From assembly GCA_025923975.1 (NCBI GenBank), contig JAICEV010000046.1, forward strand, positions 1 through 13,088: a stretch of 13,088 bases of DNA. Reading direction: 5' to 3'. Positions 1-7,416 of the stretch are shown piece after piece. The DNA comes from Propionibacteriaceae bacterium (GTDB lineage: Bacteria > Actinomycetota > Actinomycetes > Propionibacteriales > Propionibacteriaceae). The translations under genes and the position numbers were made by a program. The notes under the pieces are model-generated. The model saw only the letters and a program-made list of their open reading frames with translations, had not been told where the DNA came from and ran no database searches. The first letter of the stretch is position 1. Each line of letters begins with the position of its first letter.

Positions 1-711
1 GGTCTCGTAGATGTACTTGGCGATCGGGGTGGATCCCACAAAGGAGATCGACTCCACATCGGGGTGTGTTAGCAGCCCATCTACAGCCACCTTGTCGCCA
101 TTCAGGACGTTGAAGACACCGTCGGGAAGCCCAGCTTCCTTCCACAATTCGGCCATCCAGAGCGCGGCCGTCGGCACCTTCTCGCTCGGCTTTAGCACAA
201 CGGTGTTCCCTGCGGCGATCGCGATCGGATAGAACCACATGGGCACCATCGCGGGGAAGTTGAACGGAGAAATGATGCCAACGACCCCGAGCGGCTGGCG
301 CATGGAGTGCACATCGACCTTGGTCGAGGCGTTCAGAGTGAAGCCGCCCTTGATCAAATGGGGTAGACCGCAGGCGAACTCAACGACCTCCTGGCCACGT
401 GTGACCTCGCCGAGCGCGTCCGAGAGTACCTTGCCGTGCTCAGAGGTGATGATCGCGGCTAACTCCTTCTTCTCCGCGTTCAACAGTTCGCGAAAACGGA
501 AGAGAACCTGGGTGCGCCTGGTCAGGGACAAGTCTCGCCAGCGTGGGAACGCGGCCTTCGCCGCGGCGACGACTTCATTGACGTCGTCCTCAGAAGCGAG
601 CGCAAGCTGCGCCGTTACCTCACCGGTGGCGGGGTTGGTGACGTCGGAGAAGCGTCCGCTGTTGCCCTCGAAGATTTCGCCGGACTTCCAATGGTAGAGA
701 GTCGTTGCCAT
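1..711 (-). CDS. mmsA: CoA-acylating (methyl)malonate-semialdehyde dehydrogenase, N-terminal 237 codons (runs off the left edge)
   Basis: The gene is open to base 1, so only residues 1-237 of a protein usually about 500 residues long are visible. It is an aldehyde-dehydrogenase-superfamily enzyme: the N-terminal NAD-binding domain shows SPFNFP (149-153, with the conserved Asn151), LKPSEK (173-178, cofactor-binding Lys174) and FVGST (224-228). The MRQPLGVVGIISPFNFPAM stretch (137-155) is typical of the MmsA/IolA subfamily, which acts on malonate or methylmalonate semialdehyde and CoA to give acetyl- or propionyl-CoA. The catalytic Cys lies beyond the window. The ATG start has AGGA 8-9 nt upstream. 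It follows iolH by 46 nt, the longest gap in the operon, but no terminator is visible there. In this context it performs the last step of inositol breakdown; MmsA enzymes can also serve valine catabolism. The family call is firm. Intactness of the 3' part cannot be judged. Confidence 0.93.
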   Translation of the reverse strand, partial: MATTLYHWKSGEIFEGNSGRFSDVTNPATGEVTAQLALASEDDVNEVVAAAKAAFPRWRDLSLTRRTQVLFRFRELLNAEKKELAAIITSEHGKVLSDALGEVTRGQEVVEFACGLPHLIKGGFTLNASTKVDVHSMRQPLGVVGIISPFNFPAMVPMWFYPIAIAAGNTVVLKPSEKVPTAALWMAELWKEAGLPDGVFNVLNGDKVAVDGLLTHPDVESISFVGSTPIAKYIYET

Positions 712-757
712 AGCTGTTCCTATCTGATGATGCTGGATTGCTGCCGGATGATCATGA

Positions 758-1690
758 TCAAGTGCTGATCTTGCTGGAACGCACCTTTGTCGTCGTGTCA
801 GCTCCGAAATGCTTGTCGATGAGGGCAAGTGCCTTGTCACGCTGACGTTCCGAGACGCCACGCGCGTCTTCTTCCCACCCGAAGACGCAGCTGCTGATCA
901 CTCCGTCGAACCCGACGGCAGCAAGCGCAGCAAAGACCGCGTCATAGTCGACCTCGCCCATGCCCATCTCCATGTGTTGGTGCACCCTGGCCGGGTTGCC
1001 GGGCGGGTTGGAGATGTAGCGCGCACCGCCGGAGGTCAGATGGTTCCAGGCATCAGCCAGATGGACGTAACGCACCTTCTCCCCGGCCGCCTCGATAATG
1101 GTTCCCGGGTCGTGGCCTTGGTGGAATGCGTGGGGTGTGCAGTACAGAAAACCGAGCCAGTCCTGGTTGAGGCCGCGAATCATGTCCACCGCCTCCAAGC
1201 CGTCCTCGATGAAGTCATCCGGGTGCGGCTCAAAGATCAGCTGCAAACCCTCGCGCTCGAAAATCGGCAATAGCTCATCCATCGACTTCAAGAAGTGAGC
1301 CTCGGATATATGTGGAGCCTCTGGCCTACCGCCGAACTCGGAGTTGATCACCTCGACTCCAAGGTCGACGGTAATCTGGATGACTCGCTTCCAAGCGCGT
1401 ACCGCGGCCTGTCGCAGGTCCTCATCGGCCCCTGCTGCTCGCGCATCGCGCGTCTGGCCTGACCAAGGCAGCACGGGGAGCACTGATGCTATGCCAACCC
1501 CGGCGTCACTGGCGAGCTTCTTCAGTCTCTTGACCCCGGCGTCGTCGATTCGCGGGTACTTGAGGAACGGAACGAAGTCTGGCTTGGGCGACAGCTCCAT
1601 CCAGTCGTAGCCAAGGCTGGCCACGATGTCCGGCAGCTCGTAGACCGAGCTGCTCGAGAAGAACATCTGGGGATCGAGGGCGAGCTTCAC
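758..1690 (-). CDS. iolH: IolH-like sugar phosphate isomerase/epimerase family TIM-barrel protein
   Basis: A 310-residue protein of the xylose-isomerase-like / AP-endonuclease-2 TIM-barrel fold. Likely metal-site residues are Glu118 (NSEFGG), Glu154 and His156 (IFEPHP), His210, Asp213 and His217 (YVHLADAWNH) and Glu272. Comparable genes sit at this place in actinobacterial inositol operons and are called iolH. Their exact reaction is unsettled; an inosose isomerase/epimerase or a second dehydratase-like role is possible. Start choice: an in-frame GTG at 1696 leaves only 1 nt after the AAGGAG ribosome-binding site. The GTG at 1690 has a 7-nt spacing and forms a GTGA overlap with the iolG stop, so I chose 1690. 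The 2-residue longer form cannot be excluded. It is distantly related in fold to IolE two genes upstream. Confidence 0.85.
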   Translation of the reverse strand: MKLALDPQMFFSSSSVYELPDIVASLGYDWMELSPKPDFVPFLKYPRIDDAGVKRLKKLASDAGVGIASVLPVLPWSGQTRDARAAGADEDLRQAAVRAWKRVIQITVDLGVEVINSEFGGRPEAPHISEAHFLKSMDELLPIFEREGLQLIFEPHPDDFIEDGLEAVDMIRGLNQDWLGFLYCTPHAFHQGHDPGTIIEAAGEKVRYVHLADAWNHLTSGGARYISNPPGNPARVHQHMEMGMGEVDYDAVFAALAAVGFDGVISSCVFGWEEDARGVSERQRDKALALIDKHFGADTTTKVRSSKIST

Positions 1691-2757
1691 GGCCACGCTC
1701 CTTCCAGATCGGGCGCCTGAATACCGGCCTGCTGCTCCTCCGGCTCAATGGCCGCGACAGCACCACCGGTGAGGTGGACATGGAACTTCACCCCACTCCG
1801 GAGCGCTTGCACGCCGGCCTCACAGACCGCAACGGCGGCATAGCCGTCCCAGGCGCTCGCGCCGTCGATGGTTCCGGATTTGGCGGCATCCACCCAGCGT
1901 TGCAGCTCGACGTCGTAGGCCCCGCCGAAGCGCTCCACGAAGCTTGGCGTCATCTTTCCGCCCCAGCGTCCGTCGATCGACTTGGTCTGGAGGTTCTGGT
2001 CCAAGCCAATGAAGGCGCTGCCCTTCTCGCCCACGACCTCGGTCCGCACCTCGTACGCTACGCCGCTCCGGACGAAGATCTCATCGGTGACAATCGCACC
2101 CGATTCGGTTTCGAAGATCACCAACATGGGATCATGGATGCCGTGCGGCGCACTACCTGTGGCAGCGCCCTTGATCACCTCGACACTGGTGAGCTCCTCG
2201 CCCAGCAGGAAGCGGACTGAATCGACCTCGTGCACCACGGAGTCCCTGATCATGAATTCGGACGTGAAATGATCACCGACCGCAGGATTGCGATGGACGC
2301 AATGCACCATGAGCGGCTTGCCCAGGCCACCATCGGTGATCAGCTTCCGTAGCGCCGCGTATTCAGCGTCGAAGCGCCGCATGAAGCCGACCTGGATGAG
2401 CTGCTTGCCGAGCGCCCTTTCCTTCTGCACGATCGCGTGGGCGGAATTCATGTCGGTAGTCAGCGGCTTCTCACACAGCACCGGAATGCCGCGATCCAAG
2501 CAGGCAGCGAGCTGTGCCGCGTGGGCGTCACCAGGGCTGGCAATGAGCACCGCATCCACCTCTGGATCGTTGATGGCGGCAATCGGATCGGGCTCTACGC
2601 GAGCCCCGATCGGTCCGGCAACCTCTTTCGCCTTGTCATCCAAATAGTCGTTGACCACCGTGACCTGCGCTCCTCGGACCCGCTTGCTGAGCGCATCCAC
2701 ATGGAAGGCGCCCATCATGCCGACGCCAAGAACAGCAACTCTTAACTCATCGCTCAC
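1687..2757 (-). CDS. iolG: myo-inositol 2-dehydrogenase (Gfo/Idh/MocA family)
   Basis: A 356-residue NAD-dependent dehydrogenase that would oxidise myo-inositol to scyllo-inosose (2-keto-myo-inositol), the first catabolic step in the cytoplasm. The N-terminal Rossmann fold carries GVGMMG (11-16). The family signature EKP is at 96-98 with Lys97, and the catalytic pair Asp172/His176 lies in RDSVVHEVDSVRF. As I recall, Lys97, Asp172 and His176 have the same numbers in Bacillus subtilis IolG, which supports both the start and the function. The start is GTG, with GGGAGG 5 nt upstream overlapping the last codons and stop of iolE (stop and start 2 nt apart). The 3' end overlaps iolH by 4 nt. Related Gfo/Idh/MocA members use other sugars or scyllo-inositol, so substrate preference is inferred mainly from operon context. 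Confidence 0.93.
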   Translation of the reverse strand: MSDELRVAVLGVGMMGAFHVDALSKRVRGAQVTVVNDYLDDKAKEVAGPIGARVEPDPIAAINDPEVDAVLIASPGDAHAAQLAACLDRGIPVLCEKPLTTDMNSAHAIVQKERALGKQLIQVGFMRRFDAEYAALRKLITDGGLGKPLMVHCVHRNPAVGDHFTSEFMIRDSVVHEVDSVRFLLGEELTSVEVIKGAATGSAPHGIHDPMLVIFETESGAIVTDEIFVRSGVAYEVRTEVVGEKGSAFIGLDQNLQTKSIDGRWGGKMTPSFVERFGGAYDVELQRWVDAAKSGTIDGASAWDGYAAVAVCEAGVQALRSGVKFHVHLTGGAVAAIEPEEQQAGIQAPDLEGAWP

Positions 2758-2759
2758 TG

Positions 2760-3668
2760 CTACCTCCCAAACTCGATGGTCGCTCCACTGCAGGTACTGA
2801 GATAGGCCTTGGTCCGCTTCGCTATGGGTAGCGGCAGGTCAGGCGGGCAGGGGTAGAGGTCGTGCTCGATGATGCCCTCGACGTCACGACCGAGTCCAGC
2901 TACCGCATCGAGCAGCGGCGGCATCTCGGGAACACCAAGCGGTGGCTCAGTCATTGCACCCATTCGTACGGCTTCGGGAAAAGAGAGGTCCTTGTCGAGC
3001 ACCTGTTCAACCACCAGCGGATTGACCTGCTTGAGGTGCAGGTAACCAATGCGATCGGGATATTTCGCAATCAGCTCCAAGCAGTCGCCGCCGTAGTAGG
3101 CGATGTGACCGGTGTCGAAACAGAGATTCACCCACTCGGGATTGGTTGACTCCAGGAGGCGTTCGATGTCTGGCTGGTAGCCGATATGGCTGTCGGCGTG
3201 GGAGTGGAACTGCACATGCAGGCCGTACTCTTCAAGAATCCTCCGCCCGAGCTCGTCCAGACCCTCAGTCTTCTGTGTCCACTGCTCCGGTGTGAGCTCA
3301 CGGTTCTCAACCGGCTCCCCCGTCTTGTGGTGCCGCCACACGTCGGGGATTACGACGATGTGCTTCCCGCCGACGGCTTGGGTCAGTGCCGCGACGTTGG
3401 TCACCTGAGTCCACACAGCGTCCCACGAGTCCGGACGGTGCAAGTGCTCGAAGACGGTTCCTGCCAGTACTCCCATCCCGTACTCGTCGAGCTGCTCGGA
3501 CAACTTCACCGGATCGGTGGGCAGATATCCGTATGGACCGAGCTCGATCCACTCATATCCGGCCTCGGCGACCTCCCGAAGGAAAACCTCCGGAGGCACT
3601 TGATCAGGATCGCTGGGGAACCAAACTCCCCACGAGTCCGGTGCGGTACCGATCGTGATCGTGGACAC
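2760..3668 (-). CDS. iolE: inosose dehydratase (2-keto-myo-inositol dehydratase)
   Basis: A 302-residue TIM-barrel enzyme expected to dehydrate scyllo-inosose to 3D-(3,5/4)-trihydroxycyclohexane-1,2-dione. The N-terminus GTAPDSWGVWFPSDPDQ (7-23) is the hallmark of the IolE group. Probable metal ligands and active-site residues follow the family order: His155 and His157 (FHSHADSH), Asp185 and His188 (CFDTGH), His211 (YLHLKQ) and Glu268 (IIEHD). Length is as usual for IolE (about 300). The start is GTG at 3668. An ATG two bases earlier is out of frame, and GGAGG lies 4 nt upstream, directly after the iolD stop (genes 8-9 nt apart). The position between iolD and iolG matches other actinobacterial iol operons. 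Confusion with IolH or IolI is unlikely because of the N-terminal signature. Confidence 0.92.
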   Translation of the reverse strand: MSTITIGTAPDSWGVWFPSDPDQVPPEVFLREVAEAGYEWIELGPYGYLPTDPVKLSEQLDEYGMGVLAGTVFEHLHRPDSWDAVWTQVTNVAALTQAVGGKHIVVIPDVWRHHKTGEPVENRELTPEQWTQKTEGLDELGRRILEEYGLHVQFHSHADSHIGYQPDIERLLESTNPEWVNLCFDTGHIAYYGGDCLELIAKYPDRIGYLHLKQVNPLVVEQVLDKDLSFPEAVRMGAMTEPPLGVPEMPPLLDAVAGLGRDVEGIIEHDLYPCPPDLPLPIAKRTKAYLSTCSGATIEFGR

Positions 3669-3677
3669 ATAACCTCC

Positions 3678-5621
3678 CTACAGGAACAACTTTTGAGTGG
3701 CCTTGTACTCGTCGTATGTCTTTCGTGCTTGCTGGGTCGATTCGAGAGTCGATGTTTCGCTGACCGGTACGTCCCACCATGACTCGGAGTCGGGTGCGCC
3801 TATCAACGGGTCGGTCTCGACGTAGATCACGAGGCTGTGATCGACCGCCTTGGCAGCCTTGATCGCCTCCGCGAACTCACCGGCCGTGGTCGTCTTGATC
3901 ACCTCGACGCCAAGACTCGCGGCGTTGGCTGCAAGATCAACAGGCAGCTTGTCGCCATCCAGCCGCCCAGTCTCGGGATTCCGATATCGGTACTTGGTCC
4001 CGAAGCGCTGCGAGCCCAGCGACTCCGAGAGTGAACCGATGGAGGCGTAGCCGTGATTCTGCACGAGTACTGTGATGACCTTGATGCCCTCCTGAACGGC
4101 CGTAACCAGCTCGGTCGCCATCATCAGGTATGAGCCGTCCCCAACCATGACGAAGACATCGCGGTCAGGACAGGCCAGCCGTACGCCGAGCCCGCCGGCG
4201 ACCTCGTAGCCCATGCAGGAGTAGCCGTACTCCACGTGGTAGCCCTTCGGGTCACGGGTCCGCCACAGCTTGTGCAAATCTCCAGGCATGGATCCGGCGG
4301 CACACACGACGACGTCACGGGGATCGGACAGCTCGTTCACCATGCCGATTACCTCGTTTTGGGTCAGCAGGCCATCCGCCCCCGCATTGGGAGTGGCGGG
4401 CAGGTAGACCTTCTGGACTGTTTCGTCCCAGGCAGCGTCCAACTCCGTGTACGTGCGCACATAGTCCTCATCGACGCGGTAGCCCTGCAGCAGTGGCAGC
4501 AAGGCGGCAAGGCTCTCGCGTGCATCCGCCTGCACCACGAGCCCGGCATTCTTGATCGCATCGATTCCCGCGACATTGATGTTGACGAACCGTACGTCGG
4601 GGTTTTGGAAGGCGGTCCGGCTCGCGGTCGTGAAATCGGAGTACCGGGTGCCGATACCGATCACGACATCGGCTTCGCGGGCGATTGCATTGGCCGCTGT
4701 AGTGCCGGTGGAGCCGATGGCCCCGAGACACTGCGGATGGTCATACACCAGGGTTCCCTTGCCGGCTTGGCTCTGGCCGACAGGAATCCCGGTCGCCTCG
4801 CAGAAGGCCACCAGCGCATCCTGCGCGCGGGAATAGGTCACTCCACCACCCGCCACGACCAGCGGCCGCTTTGCCGACCTAATGATTTCTGCGGCGGCCT
4901 CGAGCATCGATCGCTCGGGCAGCGGCCGGGCTACGTGCCAGACTCTTTTCTCGAACAGCTCGGTCGGCCAGTCGTACGCCTCCGCCTGCACGTCCTGTGG
5001 GAAGCACAGCGTCACAGCGCCGGTTTCGGCCGGATCTGTCAAGACTCGCATGGCCGCGAGCAGCGCCCCAGGCAACTGCTCAGGTCGCCAGATGCGGTCG
5101 AAGTACCTCGACACCGGACGGAAGGCATCGTTCACCGTGACATCGCCAGAGCCAGGCAGCTCCAGTTCCTGAAGCAGCGGGGAGGCGCTTCGGTCGGCGA
5201 AGGTGTCGGCGGGCAGCAACAAGACAGGCAGTCGATTGATCGTGGCCAGCGCCGCACCTGTCAACATGTTGGTGGCGCCAGGGCCGACGCTGGTCGAGAC
5301 TGCGTAGGTCTGCAGCCGATTCTTCATTCGGGCATACGCCACCGCGATGTGCACCAGGGCCTGCTCATTGCGACCCAAGATGTACGGCAGCGTGTCGGGC
5401 TCTTCGAGCTCTGCCTGGAGCAAGGCCTGGCCGATGCCGGCCACATTGCCATGTCCGAAGATCCCAAAGCAGCCGGCGAAAAGCTTCTGCTCCTCGCCAT
5501 CGGATTCTGAATATTGTGCGCCTAGGAACTTCACTAGCGCCTGCGCCACGGTGAGCTTGATTTTCCCCTCGGAGGGGCTCTGGGGGGGCGTCCCCCCCGC
5601 TGAAGTCAACGTTTCTCCCAT
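3678..5621 (-). CDS. iolD: 3D-(3,5/4)-trihydroxycyclohexane-1,2-dione acylhydrolase (ThDP-dependent)
   Basis: A 647-residue thiamine-diphosphate enzyme that opens the inositol ring, hydrolysing the trihydroxycyclohexanedione to 5-deoxy-glucuronate. The three-domain ThDP plan is visible: a PYR domain with the activating Glu86 in GRNEQALVH; a central domain near 240-400 with a nucleotide-like VVAGGGV segment (255-261); and a PP domain with the Mg-ThDP motif VGDGS (493-497) closing at Asn522. The frame is open upstream to 5696, but ATG 5621 is preferred: GGAGG precedes it by 7 nt and it lies 2 nt after the iolB stop, whereas the longer version would run inside iolB. The first 20 codons form an odd Gly/Pro-rich insert (AGGTPPQSPSEGK) encoded by two back-to-back GC hairpins. 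Length and motifs are normal for IolD. Confidence 0.95.
   Translation of the reverse strand: MGETLTSAGGTPPQSPSEGKIKLTVAQALVKFLGAQYSESDGEEQKLFAGCFGIFGHGNVAGIGQALLQAELEEPDTLPYILGRNEQALVHIAVAYARMKNRLQTYAVSTSVGPGATNMLTGAALATINRLPVLLLPADTFADRSASPLLQELELPGSGDVTVNDAFRPVSRYFDRIWRPEQLPGALLAAMRVLTDPAETGAVTLCFPQDVQAEAYDWPTELFEKRVWHVARPLPERSMLEAAAEIIRSAKRPLVVAGGGVTYSRAQDALVAFCEATGIPVGQSQAGKGTLVYDHPQCLGAIGSTGTTAANAIAREADVVIGIGTRYSDFTTASRTAFQNPDVRFVNINVAGIDAIKNAGLVVQADARESLAALLPLLQGYRVDEDYVRTYTELDAAWDETVQKVYLPATPNAGADGLLTQNEVIGMVNELSDPRDVVVCAAGSMPGDLHKLWRTRDPKGYHVEYGYSCMGYEVAGGLGVRLACPDRDVFVMVGDGSYLMMATELVTAVQEGIKVITVLVQNHGYASIGSLSESLGSQRFGTKYRYRNPETGRLDGDKLPVDLAANAASLGVEVIKTTTAGEFAEAIKAAKAVDHSLVIYVETDPLIGAPDSESWWDVPVSETSTLESTQQARKTYDEYKATQKLFL
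5565..5598. repeat. two adjacent GC inverted repeats in the 5' end of iolD
   Basis: Within iolD codons 8-19 there is a 7-bp G/C stem (G7-CGT-C7, 5582-5598) beside a 5-bp stem CCCCT-CGG-AGGGG (5565-5577). In the mRNA both hairpins would fold about 25-55 nt downstream of the iolD start. The homopolymer runs encode Gly-Gly and Pro-Pro. They could slow ribosomes or be slippage-prone, but no regulatory role is demonstrated. There is no U-run, so they are not a typical terminator. Confidence 0.6.
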
Positions 5622-5623
5622 GC

Positions 5624-6502
5624 TCAAGCCTCCTGAACGGTCTCCGAAAGGAGTCTCGGGTCGACGGATTGTGTTTCCCAGGTATCGCGTACCCAAGCCT
5701 GGTCGGGATGATCGGAGATCTTCCAGACTCGTTCAGCACCCGGCCCGGCCATCACGTTTAAGTAGTACATGTCGAAGCCGGGCGCCGCGACACAGGGTCC
5801 GTGCCAGCCGTACGGCACCAGCACTGTGTCCCGATCATGGACCTCCTCGAGCACCTCAATCTCACGACCGGGCGAAGAGGACGTCCGCATGAATCCAAAA
5901 CCTGGTTGGGCGTTGGGCCCGGCGGCAATCTCGAAGTAGTAGATCTCTTCCAGCTCCGACTCGGTTTCAGTCGTCTCGTCATGCTTATGCGCCGGATAAG
6001 AGGACCAATTGCCCGCCGGGGTGATCACCTCGCAGGCGATGATCTTGGCCGCCTCCAGTGATCCCGGAGTGCCGAAGTTGCGTACCTGGCGGCTGGACTG
6101 GCCGGCACCACGCAGCTCGACCGGCACCTGCGATGCCGCAAGATAACGCAGCGGTAGCGCCGACTGGGCACGTGCGGCACAGAAAGCGAATCGCCCGCCC
6201 GCTGAGGATCGCAAGGTCACCGCTTTCCCGGGGCCCACGTAGACGAGGTCGGTTGGCCCGTCGAAGACCGATGGCCGGCCTTCGAGCTCGCAGCGCGCGT
6301 CGTCAACGTTGACCGCGACCGATCCGTTAAGGGGCAGCACGATCACTTCGTCAGAACCAGTGTCGAAACGATGGCTGCCCTCTGGCTCGAGCGAGATGAT
6401 CTTCAGGGACGAGTAGCCCCAGCCTGCTGACTCGGGAGTCACCTCGACCTCGTACGGACCCGAGTCCACGAAACCAGACCGCAGCAGGTAGCGCGACTCC
6501 AT
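5624..6502 (-). CDS. iolB: 5-deoxy-glucuronate isomerase
   Basis: A 292-residue bicupin-type protein expected to isomerise 5-deoxy-D-glucuronate to 2-deoxy-5-keto-D-gluconate. The C-terminal cupin holds the metal ligands: His172 and His174 in YPAHKHD, a Glu of ELEEIYYFE (185 or 186) and His234 in PYGWHGP. PAGNWSSYPAHKHD and the LNVMAGP segment (248-254) are IolB family signatures, and length is close to the usual 270-300. The ATG start is 5 nt after the stop of the aldolase-like gene and has no good Shine-Dalgarno, so translation is probably coupled. The last codons (GTT CAG GAG GCT TGA) contain the ribosome-binding site of iolD. Confidence 0.95.
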   Translation of the reverse strand: MESRYLLRSGFVDSGPYEVEVTPESAGWGYSSLKIISLEPEGSHRFDTGSDEVIVLPLNGSVAVNVDDARCELEGRPSVFDGPTDLVYVGPGKAVTLRSSAGGRFAFCAARAQSALPLRYLAASQVPVELRGAGQSSRQVRNFGTPGSLEAAKIIACEVITPAGNWSSYPAHKHDETTETESELEEIYYFEIAAGPNAQPGFGFMRTSSSPGREIEVLEEVHDRDTVLVPYGWHGPCVAAPGFDMYYLNVMAGPGAERVWKISDHPDQAWVRDTWETQSVDPRLLSETVQEA

Positions 6503-6507
6503 GATCG

Positions 6508-7416
6508 TTACCGGACGAGCGAGACAGCCGTGTCGACCGCCTTCGCCACGTCGTCGTCAGCCGGATAGAGCATGGTGCGACCGACGACAAGACCTCGCAC
6601 GGACGGCAGTGCGAGCGCCGCCTGCCATGCTGCGTAGGTCTCATCCGGCGCACTATCTGGATCGCCGCCGAGCAGCAAGGTCGGCAGGGTTGTCGAATCC
6701 ATTACCCGTTCCATCTCGTGGACCACGGGAAGCTTCATCCAGGTGTACGCACTTGAGGCCCCGAGTCCTTGCGCAATGTGCACCGATTTGATCACCGCAT
6801 CCGGAGACAGATCATTGACGATCTTCCCGCTGAAGCGACTGGACATGAACGGCTCAACCATCGCAATCAACTCGGCCCGGTTGAGCTCGGTGACCGCCTG
6901 ACCACACCGCTCCAGCGTGGCGACTGTGCCGGGGTCCTCAAGATCGATCCGCAGCAGCATCTTCGCGCCTTCAAAGCCTGCATCTATGGTTCCGCGAACG
7001 TCGTAGCCGGTGTTGCGATCATCCATCTCGAAAACTGAGCCTTGCAGGCCACCACGGTTCATCGAGGCGAATACCAGCTTCTCCTCCAGAACGCCCAACA
7101 GCAACAGGTCCTCGGCGATGTCGGCTGTCGCCAGCAGACCGTCGACGCCCGGCCGCGTCAGCGCGGTCACCAATCGATCGAGAAGATCGGAACGGCTCGC
7201 CATCGCAGTTGCCCTGCCTGCTGCACTTAGTGCGCCACGTGCCGGATGATCACAGGCGATGATCATCAACCTGCCGTCAGGCCCGAACAGTTCCCGCTTG
7301 CGCCGATCTACGAACAGCCTCTTGATGCGCTGCGGATCACGACTACGGATCTCATTGAGCTCGCTGATGGAGCCCGCGAACTGGGTTCCCGACGTGGCGT
7401 CGGTCGCGGTGCTCAT
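6508..7416 (-). CDS. Cgl0159-type (beta/alpha)8 class-I aldolase-like protein, candidate 2-deoxy-5-keto-gluconate-6-phosphate aldolase
   Basis: A 302-residue protein matching the actinobacterial 'Cgl0159 family (beta/alpha)8-fold' group as I remember it: ACDHPARGAL (54-63), SRPGVDGLLAT-like residues (88-97), and FASMNRGGLQGSVFEMDDRNTG (116-137). It looks like a DeoC/FbaB-type class-I aldolase; Lys228 in YTWMKLPVV, at the end of a predicted beta strand, is the natural candidate for the Schiff-base lysine. No class-II IolJ aldolase is present in the visible operon. This gene lies between the kinase iolC and iolB, so the likely job is cleavage of 2-deoxy-5-keto-gluconate-6-phosphate to DHAP and malonate semialdehyde. 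That assignment is inferred from context. The ATG overlaps the iolC stop by 4 nt (ATGA), with no strong ribosome-binding site, which suggests translational coupling. Confidence 0.85.
   Translation of the reverse strand: MSTATDATSGTQFAGSISELNEIRSRDPQRIKRLFVDRRKRELFGPDGRLMIIACDHPARGALSAAGRATAMASRSDLLDRLVTALTRPGVDGLLATADIAEDLLLLGVLEEKLVFASMNRGGLQGSVFEMDDRNTGYDVRGTIDAGFEGAKMLLRIDLEDPGTVATLERCGQAVTELNRAELIAMVEPFMSSRFSGKIVNDLSPDAVIKSVHIAQGLGASSAYTWMKLPVVHEMERVMDSTTLPTLLLGGDPDSAPDETYAAWQAALALPSVRGLVVGRTMLYPADDDVAKAVDTAVSLVR

Noticed and set aside
749..760. 12-bp perfect palindrome TGATCATGATCA between iolH and mmsA
   Set aside because: It overlaps the iolH stop, is made of simple GATCAT repeats and does not resemble the other boxes. 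Probably chance; no promoter is evident in the 46-nt gap.
4236..5510. 424-codon ORF on the + strand
   Set aside because: It lies wholly antisense to iolD, has no recognisable domain and shows the low-complexity His/Gln/Arg-rich composition usual for shadow frames in GC-rich DNA.
5622..5696. 25-residue N-terminal extension of IolD
   Set aside because: It would lie inside iolB. ATG 5621 has GGAGG at the right distance and sits 2 nt after the iolB stop.
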